Shown: one piece after another, positions 1-8,169 of the stretch
How positions within the stretch are numbered: the first letter of the stretch is position 1
Layout: the number at the start of each line of letters is the position of its first letter
Assembly: GCA_963729935.1 (NCBI GenBank)
Contig: CAVSPW010000010.1
Span: 62,001-126,000, forward strand
Direction of reading: 5' to 3'
DNA: 64,000 nt
Source: CAIKMD01 sp963729935
GTDB taxonomy: Bacteria; Pseudomonadota; Alphaproteobacteria; ATCC43930; CGMCC-115725
Program-made: the position numbers and the translations under genes
The notes under the pieces: model-generated
The model's input: only the letters and a program-made list of their open reading frames with translations
Databases searched by the model: none
What the model was told of the DNA's origin: nothing

Positions 1-1284
1 AGTGCGGCTCCCGCGATCCCGGTTTCATCGAAGCAGCTCGCGGCTGCGACCACCGAAAAGCCGGCGGCCGAAACCGCCGCGCTCACGGAGCACAAGCCCG
101 AGGCCGCGCCGAAGCATGCCAAGCGCGTGAAAAAGCTCGCCGCCGCGAAACCGGCGGCCGCGCCGTCCAAGGCGGAGCAGACATCCACAAACGAGAAGCC
201 TGTTCCCCTGATGCCGCGGGAAGCGGCGGCACCCGCCGCGCCGGCTCCCGAAGCCGAAGCCAAGCCGGCGGCGAACCCGGATCGCGATGCGTCTCACGAT
301 GCCTCGACGGCCGCTCCTGACGATGCCAAACCGGCGGTCGCGGAGCAGGCTCCCCTTCCGGCCGCGCCCGAAAACGACAAACCGGCCTCCGCTGCAGCGG
401 ACGACAAACCGGCGTCGAGCGTTGCCGACACGACGCCGGTCAAGGCCGACAACCAGCCGGCGCCGACGCCGGCCGATGCGGCGCCCGTGCCGCTGGCGCC
501 AGCGCAAGCGACCCAGGCGAACGACACGCCGGCCGCTGAAGCGACACCGCCTCAGCTTGCCAAGCTCGACGCTCCCGAGGCCGCGAAGCCGGCACAAGAT
601 CCGGCGCAAGCGCCCGCTGGCCCGGCCCCAAGCGACGACAAGCCCGCGGCCCAGAAGGACGCCATGCCGAGCGACCCGGCGCCGGGCGACGCGATGGCGG
701 CGGCGAAGCCTGCCGAGACTACGCCGGCTCCGAGCGTCGCCGATGCCCAGCATGACGCGGCAAGCGATATGCCGTCCGCGATGCCGGCACCGGACGCGAC
801 CGTGCCTGCCGCGAGCGCGACGCCCGATGCTCCGCCAAGCGATCAAACGAAATCCGCGGCAAGCGATGCGGCACCGGCGCCGGCCGGCAATGCCGATTTC
901 GTCGCTGCCACGGGCGAGCCGGGGCCAGTTCTCCCCGACGCATCTGCAACGCCGCCCGCCGACCATCCGGCAATGACGGGCGCGACCGTGGTCGCAGCCG
1001 CGCCGGCCGCACTAGCCCATCCGGCCCTCGGCAAACACGCGCCCTGGATCCAGCTCGCCACCTTCCGCAGCGAGCAGAACGCGCATGAGCAACTGAAAGC
1101 CACGCTCAGCGCCAATAAGGATCTGCTGCGCGATCTGCCGCTCAGCGTGCGGCGCGTCGATCTCGGCTCCGAGAAGGGCATCTACTACCTGCTGCGCATC
1201 GGCCCGGTCGAGAGCGTGGAGCGGGCGCGTCATCTCTGCAGCGCCCTCAAGGACCGCAAGATCGACTGCATCGTCGCGAAGTAA
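1..1284 (+). CDS. SPOR-domain protein, 5' end outside the window
   Basis: The frame is open from the first base, so the true start lies upstream; the GTG near 127 is only an internal codon. About 300 residues are low-complexity Ala/Pro/Asp/Lys sequence with recurring DDKPA and AxPAP units, which suggests an extended periplasmic linker. The last 80 residues (from APWIQLATFRSEQNA to the end) form a SPOR domain, a fold that binds denuded septal peptidoglycan. The same C-terminal domain type occurs in the SPOR gene at 58360-59160. An N-terminal membrane anchor would be expected upstream but cannot be seen. The role is inferred as envelope or cell division. Confidence 0.8.
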   Translation, partial: SAAPAIPVSSKQLAAATTEKPAAETAALTEHKPEAAPKHAKRVKKLAAAKPAAAPSKAEQTSTNEKPVPLMPREAAAPAAPAPEAEAKPAANPDRDASHDASTAAPDDAKPAVAEQAPLPAAPENDKPASAAADDKPASSVADTTPVKADNQPAPTPADAAPVPLAPAQATQANDTPAAEATPPQLAKLDAPEAAKPAQDPAQAPAGPAPSDDKPAAQKDAMPSDPAPGDAMAAAKPAETTPAPSVADAQHDAASDMPSAMPAPDATVPAASATPDAPPSDQTKSAASDAAPAPAGNADFVAATGEPGPVLPDASATPPADHPAMTGATVVAAAPAALAHPALGKHAPWIQLATFRSEQNAHEQLKATLSANKDLLRDLPLSVRRVDLGSEKGIYYLLRIGPVESVERARHLCSALKDRKIDCIVAK

Positions 1285-1441
1285 CCACGGTCCCCGCGCG
1301 GCACGGCGCGCTCCTGCCCTGCCGCGCATGATCGCCGGCGATGATCGTTCGCTTACCGCCGCTCTGCCCGTCTCCCGCGACCTTCGTGCGGCTTCACGCT
1401 CCGTCGCGGAAGCAAGACGCTGCGCAATCGGCGGAGGTGAC

Positions 1442-1550
1442 CTAGAGCGTTTTCGAGCGAAGTGGATACCGGTTCGCGTGAAGGAAACGCGACAAAACAA
1501 AAAGCTAGAGCCCCGGCTTTGATTCCATCAAAGCCGGAAAGGCTCTAGCC
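1442..1550. repeat. Interspersed intergenic repeat with terminal palindrome
   Basis: A roughly 60-base conserved-looking block (1442-1503) is followed by a strong stem-loop. The arms run about 1504-1523 and 1527-1549 and are built around CCGGCTTTGAT and its complement, with matching CTAGAGCC/GGCTCTAG ends. I recall near-identical elements scattered between genes of Hyphomicrobiales; that is memory, not a search. It may also terminate transcription of the SPOR gene. Confidence 0.6.
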
Positions 1551-1595
1551 ACACGCGCGGCGCCCACGACCGCGTCAGGCACGCGGGAGGAGCCT

Positions 1596-1814
1596 TCATA
1601 TTTGGACGCTGACGCCGCCGACGTTCGCCCGGCGAGCATCTCCGCCCCCATCGCGCGCGACGCGTATCGTTCCGGTGCCAAGCTCGCGAGCGACCTTCCC
1701 GAGGCCCCTGCCGGCGCTCAGCGCCTTACCGCATCGCGTGAAGGCGTCGAGACTCTGCTGATCGAGGCATAGCCCGGCCCTTTCCGCATGACCTTCACTG
1801 CGCTTGGCGAGCAA
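1596..1814 (-). pseudogene. Possible remnant of a serine-recombinase helix-turn-helix
   Basis: This 72-codon frame has a short stretch (SAGRGLGKVARELGTGTIRVA) resembling the C-terminal HTH of resolvase/invertase proteins, where a Gly-rich turn precedes KIARELGVGxxTVxR. No catalytic domain, no ribosome binding site and no extension on either side were found. If real, it is a decayed fragment of a mobile element in the 780-base gene-poor stretch 1285-2067. A chance resemblance is quite possible. Confidence 0.22.
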
Positions 1815-2067
1815 GCCCTATAGAAAGCCGCCCAGGCATTCTCCCGACCGCGCGGCGGCCAAATCGAACACCCGGCGAGCAACCTTGCCACAGCGCATTG
1901 AGCTCAGGGCGCGTGTCGCGGCTCTTGGCACCGGGGAAAGGTACCCGCTTACTTCAATGCCTTGACCACGGATCATCAGCGGCGGTCTACGATTGACTCA
2001 AGCAGCCGCCATTGGCCCGCGATACCCTGCCGCTTGATCGAGACGCGCCGCTCGATCGCCACGCGCT
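1815..2067. other. Non-coding remainder of the 1285-2067 gap
   Basis: No convincing gene, RNA or terminator is visible here. The whole gap from 1285 holds only the repeat at 1442-1550 and the possible recombinase remnant. Confidence 0.5.
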
Positions 2068-2238
2068 TCATGTCTTCGCGCTCTCTGCCCCTTGCTTGGC
2101 GATGAACTCCTTCGCGGCGCGGCGCGCCGTCTCAAGGTCGCCATAGGTTCCGAGCTTGTGCTTCCGGCCAGACATCGTCACCGTCAATTGCTTTGTCGCA
2201 CGGTCGTACTGAATGGCCGGTTTCGACGAAACGCGCAT
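2068..2238 (-). CDS. Small basic protein, 56 residues, unknown function
   Basis: I chose the ATG at 2238 because AGGAGG lies 6 bases upstream; a longer in-frame version has no such site. The product is Lys/Arg rich. Its middle (LTVTMSGRKHKLGTYGDLETA, then an Ala/Lys helix) reads as a short beta-beta-alpha unit. This loosely resembles AP2-like or integrase N-terminal DNA-binding folds (KxxLGTxxDxExAxxA). I do not recognise a family. It stands alone, 300 bases downstream of the pilus locus and on the same strand. Confidence 0.55.
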   Translation of the reverse strand: MRVSSKPAIQYDRATKQLTVTMSGRKHKLGTYGDLETARRAAKEFIAKQGAESAKT

Positions 2239-2538
2239 GGAAGCCTCCTGATGTTTGACGGCACCATGAGTCCTTGCCATCCGAACTTCAACTGTTTTTG
2301 GGACACACGATCTCGGCTCTCGACCACCGCAAGAAGCTTGGACACGCGCAAGACCGATTGAGAGGAGATCACCGGACCCCGCCGGATCCGCTCAGGCCCC
2401 GCCACGATCGTCGTCGGCAAAGTCGGTCTTCGCGAGGGTGGATGCCGGTCGCGCCGGTGGCTCGAGCCGTGACCGCGATGCGGCAGCCAAGCGGCGTTGC
2501 GAGTCGCGGCGATCCCTCGGCGCCGGCGGCGTCCCGGA
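2239..2538. other. 300-base gap between the pilus locus and the small gene
   Basis: I see no supported gene or clear terminator. In many relatives tadD would be expected around this side of tadC; no TPR-like coding sequence is recognisable here. Confidence 0.5.
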
Positions 2539-3522
2539 TCAGCGATGCGCGAACGCATCCATGACTTGAAGCAGGGCGGGTCCGCCGAGCACGATGAAGA
2601 GCGCCGGCAGAATGAAGACGATCATCGGCACCGTCATCTTGGCCGGGAGCTTGGCGGCCTTTTCCTCGGCGCGCAGCATGCGCTCGTCGCGGAATTCGGC
2701 GGAGAGGACGCGGAGCGAGTTCGCCAGCGGCGTGCCGTAGCGCTCGGTCTGCACGAGGCTGTTCACCAACGCGCGCAGCTTGGCCATATTGGTACGGTTG
2801 ATCAGGTTGTTGAGCGCCGTGTGCCGGTCAGGCAGGAAGCCGAGCTCGATCGCGGTCAGCGAAAGCTCCTCGGCGAGCACCGGCGAGTTGCCGCCGATCT
2901 CGCGGCCGACCCGGGTCATCGCCGCATCGAGGCTCAAGCCGGCCTCGGCGCAAATCACCAGAAGATCGAGCGCATCCGGGAGCGCCTTGGTCATTTCCTT
3001 GATGCGCCGGTCGGACACGTTCTTGATCAAGACGTCCGGGCCGAAGAAGCCGCCGATGAACCCGAGCGCGACGATGCCCAGATGCAGCGCCGGATTGCCG
3101 TGCGGATTATTGGAGATGCCGAAATAAAGCAACGTCGTCCCGCCCGTCACGAAAGGCAGCACCGCCTTCGCGAAGAGATAGACGATCACCGCGTCGCGCG
3201 AGCGCCAGCCGGCGCGCGCGAGCCGCAGCGAGAGGTGCTCGACGTGATCGCCGCGCATCAATTTGAGCCGCGTCACGGCCTGACGCATCAAGGTGAGGCC
3301 CGAGCTGCGCAAATCGCCGGCCGCGCGATTGCGGCGCGCATGCGTCGTGGCCCGCAAGGCGTTGCGCCGCTCGGAAAGCGAGCGCACCCGCGCCGCCATC
3401 GGATCGCGCACGACCAAGCCGTTCCAAATCGCGAACAGCGCCATCAACACGCATAGCGTCGCCGACCCCACGATGATGTCGTCGCCGCTGATCGAAAACG
3501 GGATGAAGGAGAGCAGGTTCAT
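2539..3522 (-). CDS. tadC: TadC, inner-membrane platform protein of the Flp pilus
   Basis: TadC is one of two GspF-type membrane proteins that form the platform on which the TadA/CpaF ATPase acts. The 327-residue product begins with a hydrophobic segment (GSATLCVLMALFAIW) and has further membrane spans around VIVYLFAKAVLPFV and LHLGIVALGFIGGFFG. It carries the T2SSF domain (ALPDALDLLVICAEAGLSLD) and ends in a hydrophobic helix before a basic tail. The ATG at 3522 overlaps the tadB stop by 4 bases (ATGA), which fixes the start and implies translational coupling. A much longer in-frame extension upstream lies over tadB and is discarded. It is the last gene of the operon. Confidence 0.93.
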   Translation of the reverse strand: MNLLSFIPFSISGDDIIVGSATLCVLMALFAIWNGLVVRDPMAARVRSLSERRNALRATTHARRNRAAGDLRSSGLTLMRQAVTRLKLMRGDHVEHLSLRLARAGWRSRDAVIVYLFAKAVLPFVTGGTTLLYFGISNNPHGNPALHLGIVALGFIGGFFGPDVLIKNVSDRRIKEMTKALPDALDLLVICAEAGLSLDAAMTRVGREIGGNSPVLAEELSLTAIELGFLPDRHTALNNLINRTNMAKLRALVNSLVQTERYGTPLANSLRVLSAEFRDERMLRAEEKAAKLPAKMTVPMIVFILPALFIVLGGPALLQVMDAFAHR

Positions 3523-4523
3523 ATCTCGAACTTCGTCATCTTGAACATGGTGCCGACACCGATCAACATCGAACAAAGCCCCGCGCCGAGCAGCACATTG
3601 CCCCGGTGGGTATTGATCAAGACCATGCCGTAATCGGGATGGATGAACATCAGCGCCCCGAACATGATGAAGGGCAGCAAGCCGAGGATCGAGGCGCTCG
3701 CCCGCGCCTCGCCCGTCAGCGCCCGGATCTTGAGCTTCATCTGCTTGCGTCGACGGAGGATGGTCCCCAAATTCTCGAGCGTTTCCGTGAGATTGCCGCC
3801 GGTCTCTTGCTGAACCGACAGGCTGATCGCGAAGAAGCGGAACTCCGGCACGCCCATCCGCTCGGCGACCGCCCAAAGCGCTTGGTCGAGCGTCATGCCG
3901 ACGCTGTAGGATTCGATGATGCTGCGAAATTCCGACCCGACAGGGACCGGGATCTCCTCCCCCACGATCTTCATCGATTCCGTGATCGGAAGACCGGAGC
4001 GCAGACCGCGCACGATCAGATCGATCGCCTCTGGCAGCAGCATCACAAATTTCGTCCGCCGCCGCTTGATGAGGAAATCGACGACGAGGTGCGGCAAAGC
4101 GAGCGCGATGCCAATGGCGAAGAGCGCGCCCGCGAGCGGCGCGACGCCGAAATAGGTGAAGCCGCCGACGGCGAGCGCGAAAACCACGAAGCTCGCCAGC
4201 ACATACTCGCCGAGCGAGACCCGACGCCCGGTGGCCGCGAGCCGCGCGCGTAACTTGGCCGGCTGCGGCAGGAGCCGTTTTATCAACCGGTCGAGGCTTT
4301 GGATCGAGCTGTCCGCCGTGTCGCGGCGCAGGCTCGGGCCGCTCGCAGCGGAGTCATGCGTCAGCGACCGTCCCGTGGCGATTCGCGCGACGCGACGCCG
4401 CAATCGCTTTTCGTCGCCGCTCAAGGCCGTGGCCAGCATGAACACGAGCGCGAACGCGGTCAGCAGCATGCCGACGCCGAAGAAAAGCGAGAAAGGATCC
4501 ATCTGCGAGAGAAAGCCGCTCAT
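3519..4523 (-). CDS. tadB: TadB, inner-membrane platform protein of the Flp pilus
   Basis: This 334-residue GspF-like protein is the partner of TadC. It has an N-terminal membrane helix (LFFGVGMLLTAFALVFML), a cytoplasmic basic region, two central spans (YVLASFVVFALAVGGF, APLAGALFAIGIALALP), a T2SSF domain with the LLPEAIDLIVRGLRSGLPI helix pair, and a C-terminal span. It overlaps cpaF upstream and tadC downstream by 4 bases each. TadB and TadC are known to interact as paralogous halves of the platform. Length and domain order are normal for the family. Confidence 0.93.
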   Translation of the reverse strand: MSGFLSQMDPFSLFFGVGMLLTAFALVFMLATALSGDEKRLRRRVARIATGRSLTHDSAASGPSLRRDTADSSIQSLDRLIKRLLPQPAKLRARLAATGRRVSLGEYVLASFVVFALAVGGFTYFGVAPLAGALFAIGIALALPHLVVDFLIKRRRTKFVMLLPEAIDLIVRGLRSGLPITESMKIVGEEIPVPVGSEFRSIIESYSVGMTLDQALWAVAERMGVPEFRFFAISLSVQQETGGNLTETLENLGTILRRRKQMKLKIRALTGEARASASILGLLPFIMFGALMFIHPDYGMVLINTHRGNVLLGAGLCSMLIGVGTMFKMTKFEI

Positions 4524-6181
4524 GCAACCGTTTCCATCAACGCCTTGTCGAGACCGAAATAGGCCGCCTTCGGCACGAAGTTCGGCCGCAAGCCCGACGA
4601 GACGTAGCGCCCCATCAGCTTTCCATCCGGGCTTTCGCCTTCGACCTCATAATGGAACAAATCCTGCGTGGTGATCACGTCGCCTTCCATGCCGATCACC
4701 TCGACGATATGGGTGATGCGGCGCACGCCGTCGCGCATGCGGCTGACCTGGACGATCATGTCGAGCGCGCTCGCGATCTGCATGCGCACCGCCTTGGAGG
4801 GCAGGTTGATACCGGCCATGCCGATCATGTTCTCGAGGCGGGTCAGCGCCTCGCGCGGACGATTCGCGTGAATGGTGCCGAGCGAACCCTCGTGACCGGT
4901 GTTCATCGCCTGAAGCATGTCGACCGCTTCGGCGCCGCGCACCTCGCCGAGAATGATTCGGTCTGGCCGCATGCGAAGCGCGTTCTTCACGAGATCGCGC
5001 ATCGTGATCTCGCCATTGCCTTCGAGATTGGCGGTCCGGGTTTCGAGCCGGACCACGTGAGGCTGCTGGAGCTGCAACTCCGCCGCGTCCTCGATCGTCA
5101 CGATGCGCTCGCCGGCATCGATCAATTGGCTGATCGCGTTGAGCAAGGTCGTCTTGCCCGAGCCCGTACCGCCCGAAATCAGGATATTGAGACGGCAGCG
5201 GCCGGCGATTTTCAGCACATTGGCCATGGCGATCGACATGTTCGATTGCCGGCTCATCACGTCAAGCGTGATCTTTTTTTTCGAAAATTTGCGAATTGAG
5301 ATCGAAGGGCCGTCGATCGCGAGCGGCGGGATGATGATATTGACGCGGCTGCCGTCGGCGAGACGCGCGTCGCAAAGCGGGCTCGATTCGTCGACGCGGC
5401 GCCCGATCGCCGACACGATGCGCGTCGCGATGTTCATCACATGCGCATCGTCGCGAAACCGCACCTTGGTGACTTCGAGCTTGCCGCCGCGTTCGATATA
5501 GATCTGATCCGGCCCGTTGACCATGATGTCGGTGATGGTCTCGTCCGCGAGCAGAGGCTCCAGCGGACCGAGACCGACCATGTCGTTGACGAGTTTGGTG
5601 ACGAGATTGCGCTGCTCGACGGAGTTGAGCTGGATTTTCTCTTCGGCGGCGATTTCGGCGACGACCTCGCCGATCTCGCGCGCGAGCTCGGCACGCGGCA
5701 GCGCCGAGGCCGCGCTCACATCGATGCGCGACAGCAATTTGGGCTGGATGCGCTCTTTGGCTTCCTCGATCGGGTCGCTTGCCACGTGGACGTCGGACGC
5801 GTCTGCCATTGGCTGCGCGACCGGTATGGCCGAGGCCTTCGGCGTCGCGCCGAGCAGATCGTTGATCAGATAAGTGACGAGATCGCGCTCGTGCAACGGA
5901 TTCGCTTCGACCCGCTCTTGCTCGATCCATTCCTTGACGACGTCACTCACGCGGCTCGCGAGCATGCCGCGCCCGATCGACTTGGCTTCCGTCGCGCCGA
6001 TCCGCTCGTGGACCAGCGCGGTCAAGGCGGGTTTGGCCGCCTCAGCCCAGGCGCCGGCTTCCGACGCCGATTCGGACGGCGCCTCGCCGGGGACAGGCGC
6101 ATGCGCCGGCTGCGTGCTGTCCGCCGCAGGCACGAGCCGAAGCGCCGGCGATCCGTCAGCGGTTCTGCGTCCGAAACTCAT
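4520..6181 (-). CDS. cpaF: CpaF/TadA, secretion ATPase of the Flp pilus
   Basis: This hexameric GspE/VirB11-family ATPase powers Flp pilin assembly from the cytoplasmic face. Visible motifs are Walker A GGTGSGKTT (337-345), the Asp box around IEDAAELQ (363-370), Walker B RIILGEVRG (408-416) and the His box GSLGTIHAN (432-440). At 553 residues it is longer than the usual 450-500. The excess comes from a second copy of the N-terminal helical domain: residues 57-111 align without gaps to 149-203, with 19 of 55 identical by eye, including LVT.L.ND near the end. The gene begins 3 bases after the cpaE stop and overlaps tadB by 4. Confidence 0.95.
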   Translation of the reverse strand: MSFGRRTADGSPALRLVPAADSTQPAHAPVPGEAPSESASEAGAWAEAAKPALTALVHERIGATEAKSIGRGMLASRVSDVVKEWIEQERVEANPLHERDLVTYLINDLLGATPKASAIPVAQPMADASDVHVASDPIEEAKERIQPKLLSRIDVSAASALPRAELAREIGEVVAEIAAEEKIQLNSVEQRNLVTKLVNDMVGLGPLEPLLADETITDIMVNGPDQIYIERGGKLEVTKVRFRDDAHVMNIATRIVSAIGRRVDESSPLCDARLADGSRVNIIIPPLAIDGPSISIRKFSKKKITLDVMSRQSNMSIAMANVLKIAGRCRLNILISGGTGSGKTTLLNAISQLIDAGERIVTIEDAAELQLQQPHVVRLETRTANLEGNGEITMRDLVKNALRMRPDRIILGEVRGAEAVDMLQAMNTGHEGSLGTIHANRPREALTRLENMIGMAGINLPSKAVRMQIASALDMIVQVSRMRDGVRRITHIVEVIGMEGDVITTQDLFHYEVEGESPDGKLMGRYVSSGLRPNFVPKAAYFGLDKALMETVA

Positions 6182-6184
6182 GGT

Positions 6185-7465
6185 TTACTCGGCGGCTGCG
6201 AGCGAATTCTTCCCGCTTTGCCCGGCGCCCTTCGACCGCGAGCCGGGAAAGAAGCGCGCGAGGAGTCCGGTCTGTCGCGGCGGCTCCTTGTCGAAAGACT
6301 GCGCGAGGCCGCGCAAAGCCGCGACGGCCTTGCTTCCGGGCGCGATCTTGGGAAGCGGCTTGCCGGTATTGAGCGCCTGGAGTACCGCCGCGCGATCTTC
6401 GGGGATGACCGCGGCCAATGTCATCTTGAGCGACTTTTGCACTTCGGCCGCCGGAAGTTCGCTCTTCTTATGCGCGCCCGCACGATTGCCGACGACGAGA
6501 CATTTCGCCGTCGGCGCCGCTTCCTTCGCCAAACTGGCGAGCCGCCCCGCATCGCGCAGGCCCGCGAGGGAGAAATCGGTGACGATGACGATGACGCTGG
6601 CCTCGGCCAATGTGCGGCGCACGAAATCGGCGCCGAGCCTCGGCACGTCCATCACGATGCGCTCGGAATCGCGCCGCGCTTCCTTCAACAGCAGCTCGAT
6701 CGAGCCCGGCCGCGCTTCCGCGGCCGAATCGAGCGGTTCTTCGGACGCGAGCAGGCTCAGGCGGTCGCCGATGCGCGCCGCCGCGCTCGAGACAAAAAGA
6801 CTGTCGATGCGCTCGGGATTGGCGAGGACCTCGCACAGGCCGTGGCTCGTCTCGACGTCGAGCGCGAGCCCCGTCGTGCCCCAGCGGACGTCGAGGTCGA
6901 TCAGCATGGTGCGGCGATGCGCTTCCTCGGCGAAGAGCCAGGCGAGCGTCGTCGCAACCATTGTCGTGCCGACGCCGCCGCGCGCCCCGATGACCGCGAC
7001 GACATCGCCGCGCGGGCGCGTCGCCTTCTCTTGGCCGATCATGGCCGCGGGCTGCGATGCCGCCATCAGCGCGTGGCTGAAGGCCTCGGTGGTCACGGGC
7101 TTGACGAGGTAATCGGCGACGCCGGCATGGCGCAGACGCCGGTAGAGCGCCACGTCATTGACCTCGCCCAGCGCGATCACCATGGTTCCCGGCGTGCAGA
7201 CCTCGGCGAGGCGATCAAGCGCGCTGAAAACATCCGGGTTTCCGGAGAGATCGACGACCAGGATTCGGACCGTCGGGTCGCCCGCGAGGTGCACCGTCGC
7301 CTCGGCGATGCCGCCGGAATTGATGGTGGCGGCGGGCCAATCCCCGCCCAGCGCGGCCACGAGCGCGGCGCGCGTGCCTTCGTCGCGGACGAAGCCGACG
7401 AGCGTACCCGTGGACGCGCCCCCGATCGGGGCCAGATTGATCGGCATCAAATTCATCGCGGTCAC
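6185..7465 (-). CDS. cpaE: CpaE/TadZ, MinD-like pilus localisation ATPase
   Basis: The protein has 426 residues. The N-terminal part (about 20-140) is a receiver-like domain (VRILVVDLSGN, then GVADYLVKPV). The second half is a ParA/MinD ATPase with a deviant Walker A loop, ARGGVGTT, and the MLIDLDVRWG segment. In Caulobacter CpaE places the pilus machinery at the pole. The longest start is a GTG at 7465, overlapping the cpaD stop as GTGA; an ATG at 7456 is an alternative. Ser/Lys-rich sequence ends the protein. It sits between cpaD and cpaF in the usual order. Confidence 0.93.
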   Translation of the reverse strand: MTAMNLMPINLAPIGGASTGTLVGFVRDEGTRAALVAALGGDWPAATINSGGIAEATVHLAGDPTVRILVVDLSGNPDVFSALDRLAEVCTPGTMVIALGEVNDVALYRRLRHAGVADYLVKPVTTEAFSHALMAASQPAAMIGQEKATRPRGDVVAVIGARGGVGTTMVATTLAWLFAEEAHRRTMLIDLDVRWGTTGLALDVETSHGLCEVLANPERIDSLFVSSAAARIGDRLSLLASEEPLDSAAEARPGSIELLLKEARRDSERIVMDVPRLGADFVRRTLAEASVIVIVTDFSLAGLRDAGRLASLAKEAAPTAKCLVVGNRAGAHKKSELPAAEVQKSLKMTLAAVIPEDRAAVLQALNTGKPLPKIAPGSKAVAALRGLAQSFDKEPPRQTGLLARFFPGSRSKGAGQSGKNSLAAAE

Positions 7466-8160
7466 CGTGAACCTCCGCCGCCCGCCGTGTTCATGAGCTC
7501 GGGCGCGAGCGATTTGGCAATCTCTCCGTTTTGATAGCGTTGCACGCCGCGCGCGGCGAACGTGCCATCGGCCGGACCGGCCGGCGTCCCGCGAACGAGA
7601 TCGCCGGGATTGGCGACCATCAAGCCAAGATTCGTCGCCGTCGCGCAGCCGAAATTGCTCGACGGCGTGTTGGTGAAATCGTCGGCTTCCGGTTTGCTGT
7701 GGTCAGGACAGGCGGGACCGGTGACGACATAGCGCGCCACAGTGACCGTGACGCCATCACGAGCGAGCGCGCCATCCACGCTCGGCCGGGCGGCAATCTG
7801 CGCGTGGATGTGGTGCTGCCGCAACATCGCGGTGACCGCCTTGAGCCGCTTGGCGGCCAACGCGTCGGCGGCAGCATTGCCGCTGCGCGGCCCTGTATCG
7901 ATTGTCACCTGATCGCCATAGCCAAGCGCGACATGGTCGAGGAATTGGGACAGCGCCGTGACTTCGCCGCTCGTCGGTGCCGCGGCACCCCGCCCGAAAT
8001 GGACCTGATGCGCCATGGTCACGAAATCGACCTTATTGTCCTTGGGCGATTCCGCCGCGCTCCAGCGCGCCGATTCAGGCGTGCAGCCCGTGGCCAGGAG
8101 CGCAGCCGCCAAGAACAGCGGCACCACATACATCATGAAAACACGTGGATCTGAGCGCAT
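7462..8160 (-). CDS. cpaD: CpaD, pilus assembly lipoprotein
   Basis: This 232-residue exported protein has a lipobox ending LLATGC (Cys26), so it is probably lipidated and partners the CpaC secretin at the outer membrane. The body shows the CpaD-family pattern: an OmpA-like alpha/beta segment (HVALGYGDQVTIDTG, then AAKRLKAVTAMLR), followed by a C-terminal NFGCATATNLGLMVANPGDL block that is characteristic of the family. It lies directly after cpaC with 9 bases between, and overlaps cpaE. A weak purine-rich ribosome site (TAGGTAG) supports the 8160 start; an internal ATG at 8136 would still leave a signal sequence. Confidence 0.9.
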   Translation of the reverse strand: MRSDPRVFMMYVVPLFLAAALLATGCTPESARWSAAESPKDNKVDFVTMAHQVHFGRGAAAPTSGEVTALSQFLDHVALGYGDQVTIDTGPRSGNAAADALAAKRLKAVTAMLRQHHIHAQIAARPSVDGALARDGVTVTVARYVVTGPACPDHSKPEADDFTNTPSSNFGCATATNLGLMVANPGDLVRGTPAGPADGTFAARGVQRYQNGEIAKSLAPELMNTAGGGGSR

Positions 8161-8169
8161 TGTGGCTAC

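Noticed and set aside
1..1000. Tandem-repeat or adhesin-like element in the first gene
   Set aside because: The Ala/Pro/Asp units are irregular low-complexity linker sequence, not a true repeat array.
5441..7534. A 697-codon open frame on the plus strand opposite cpaF and cpaE
   Set aside because: Arg/His-rich shadow of high-GC coding DNA; the minus strand carries recognisable cpaF and cpaE.
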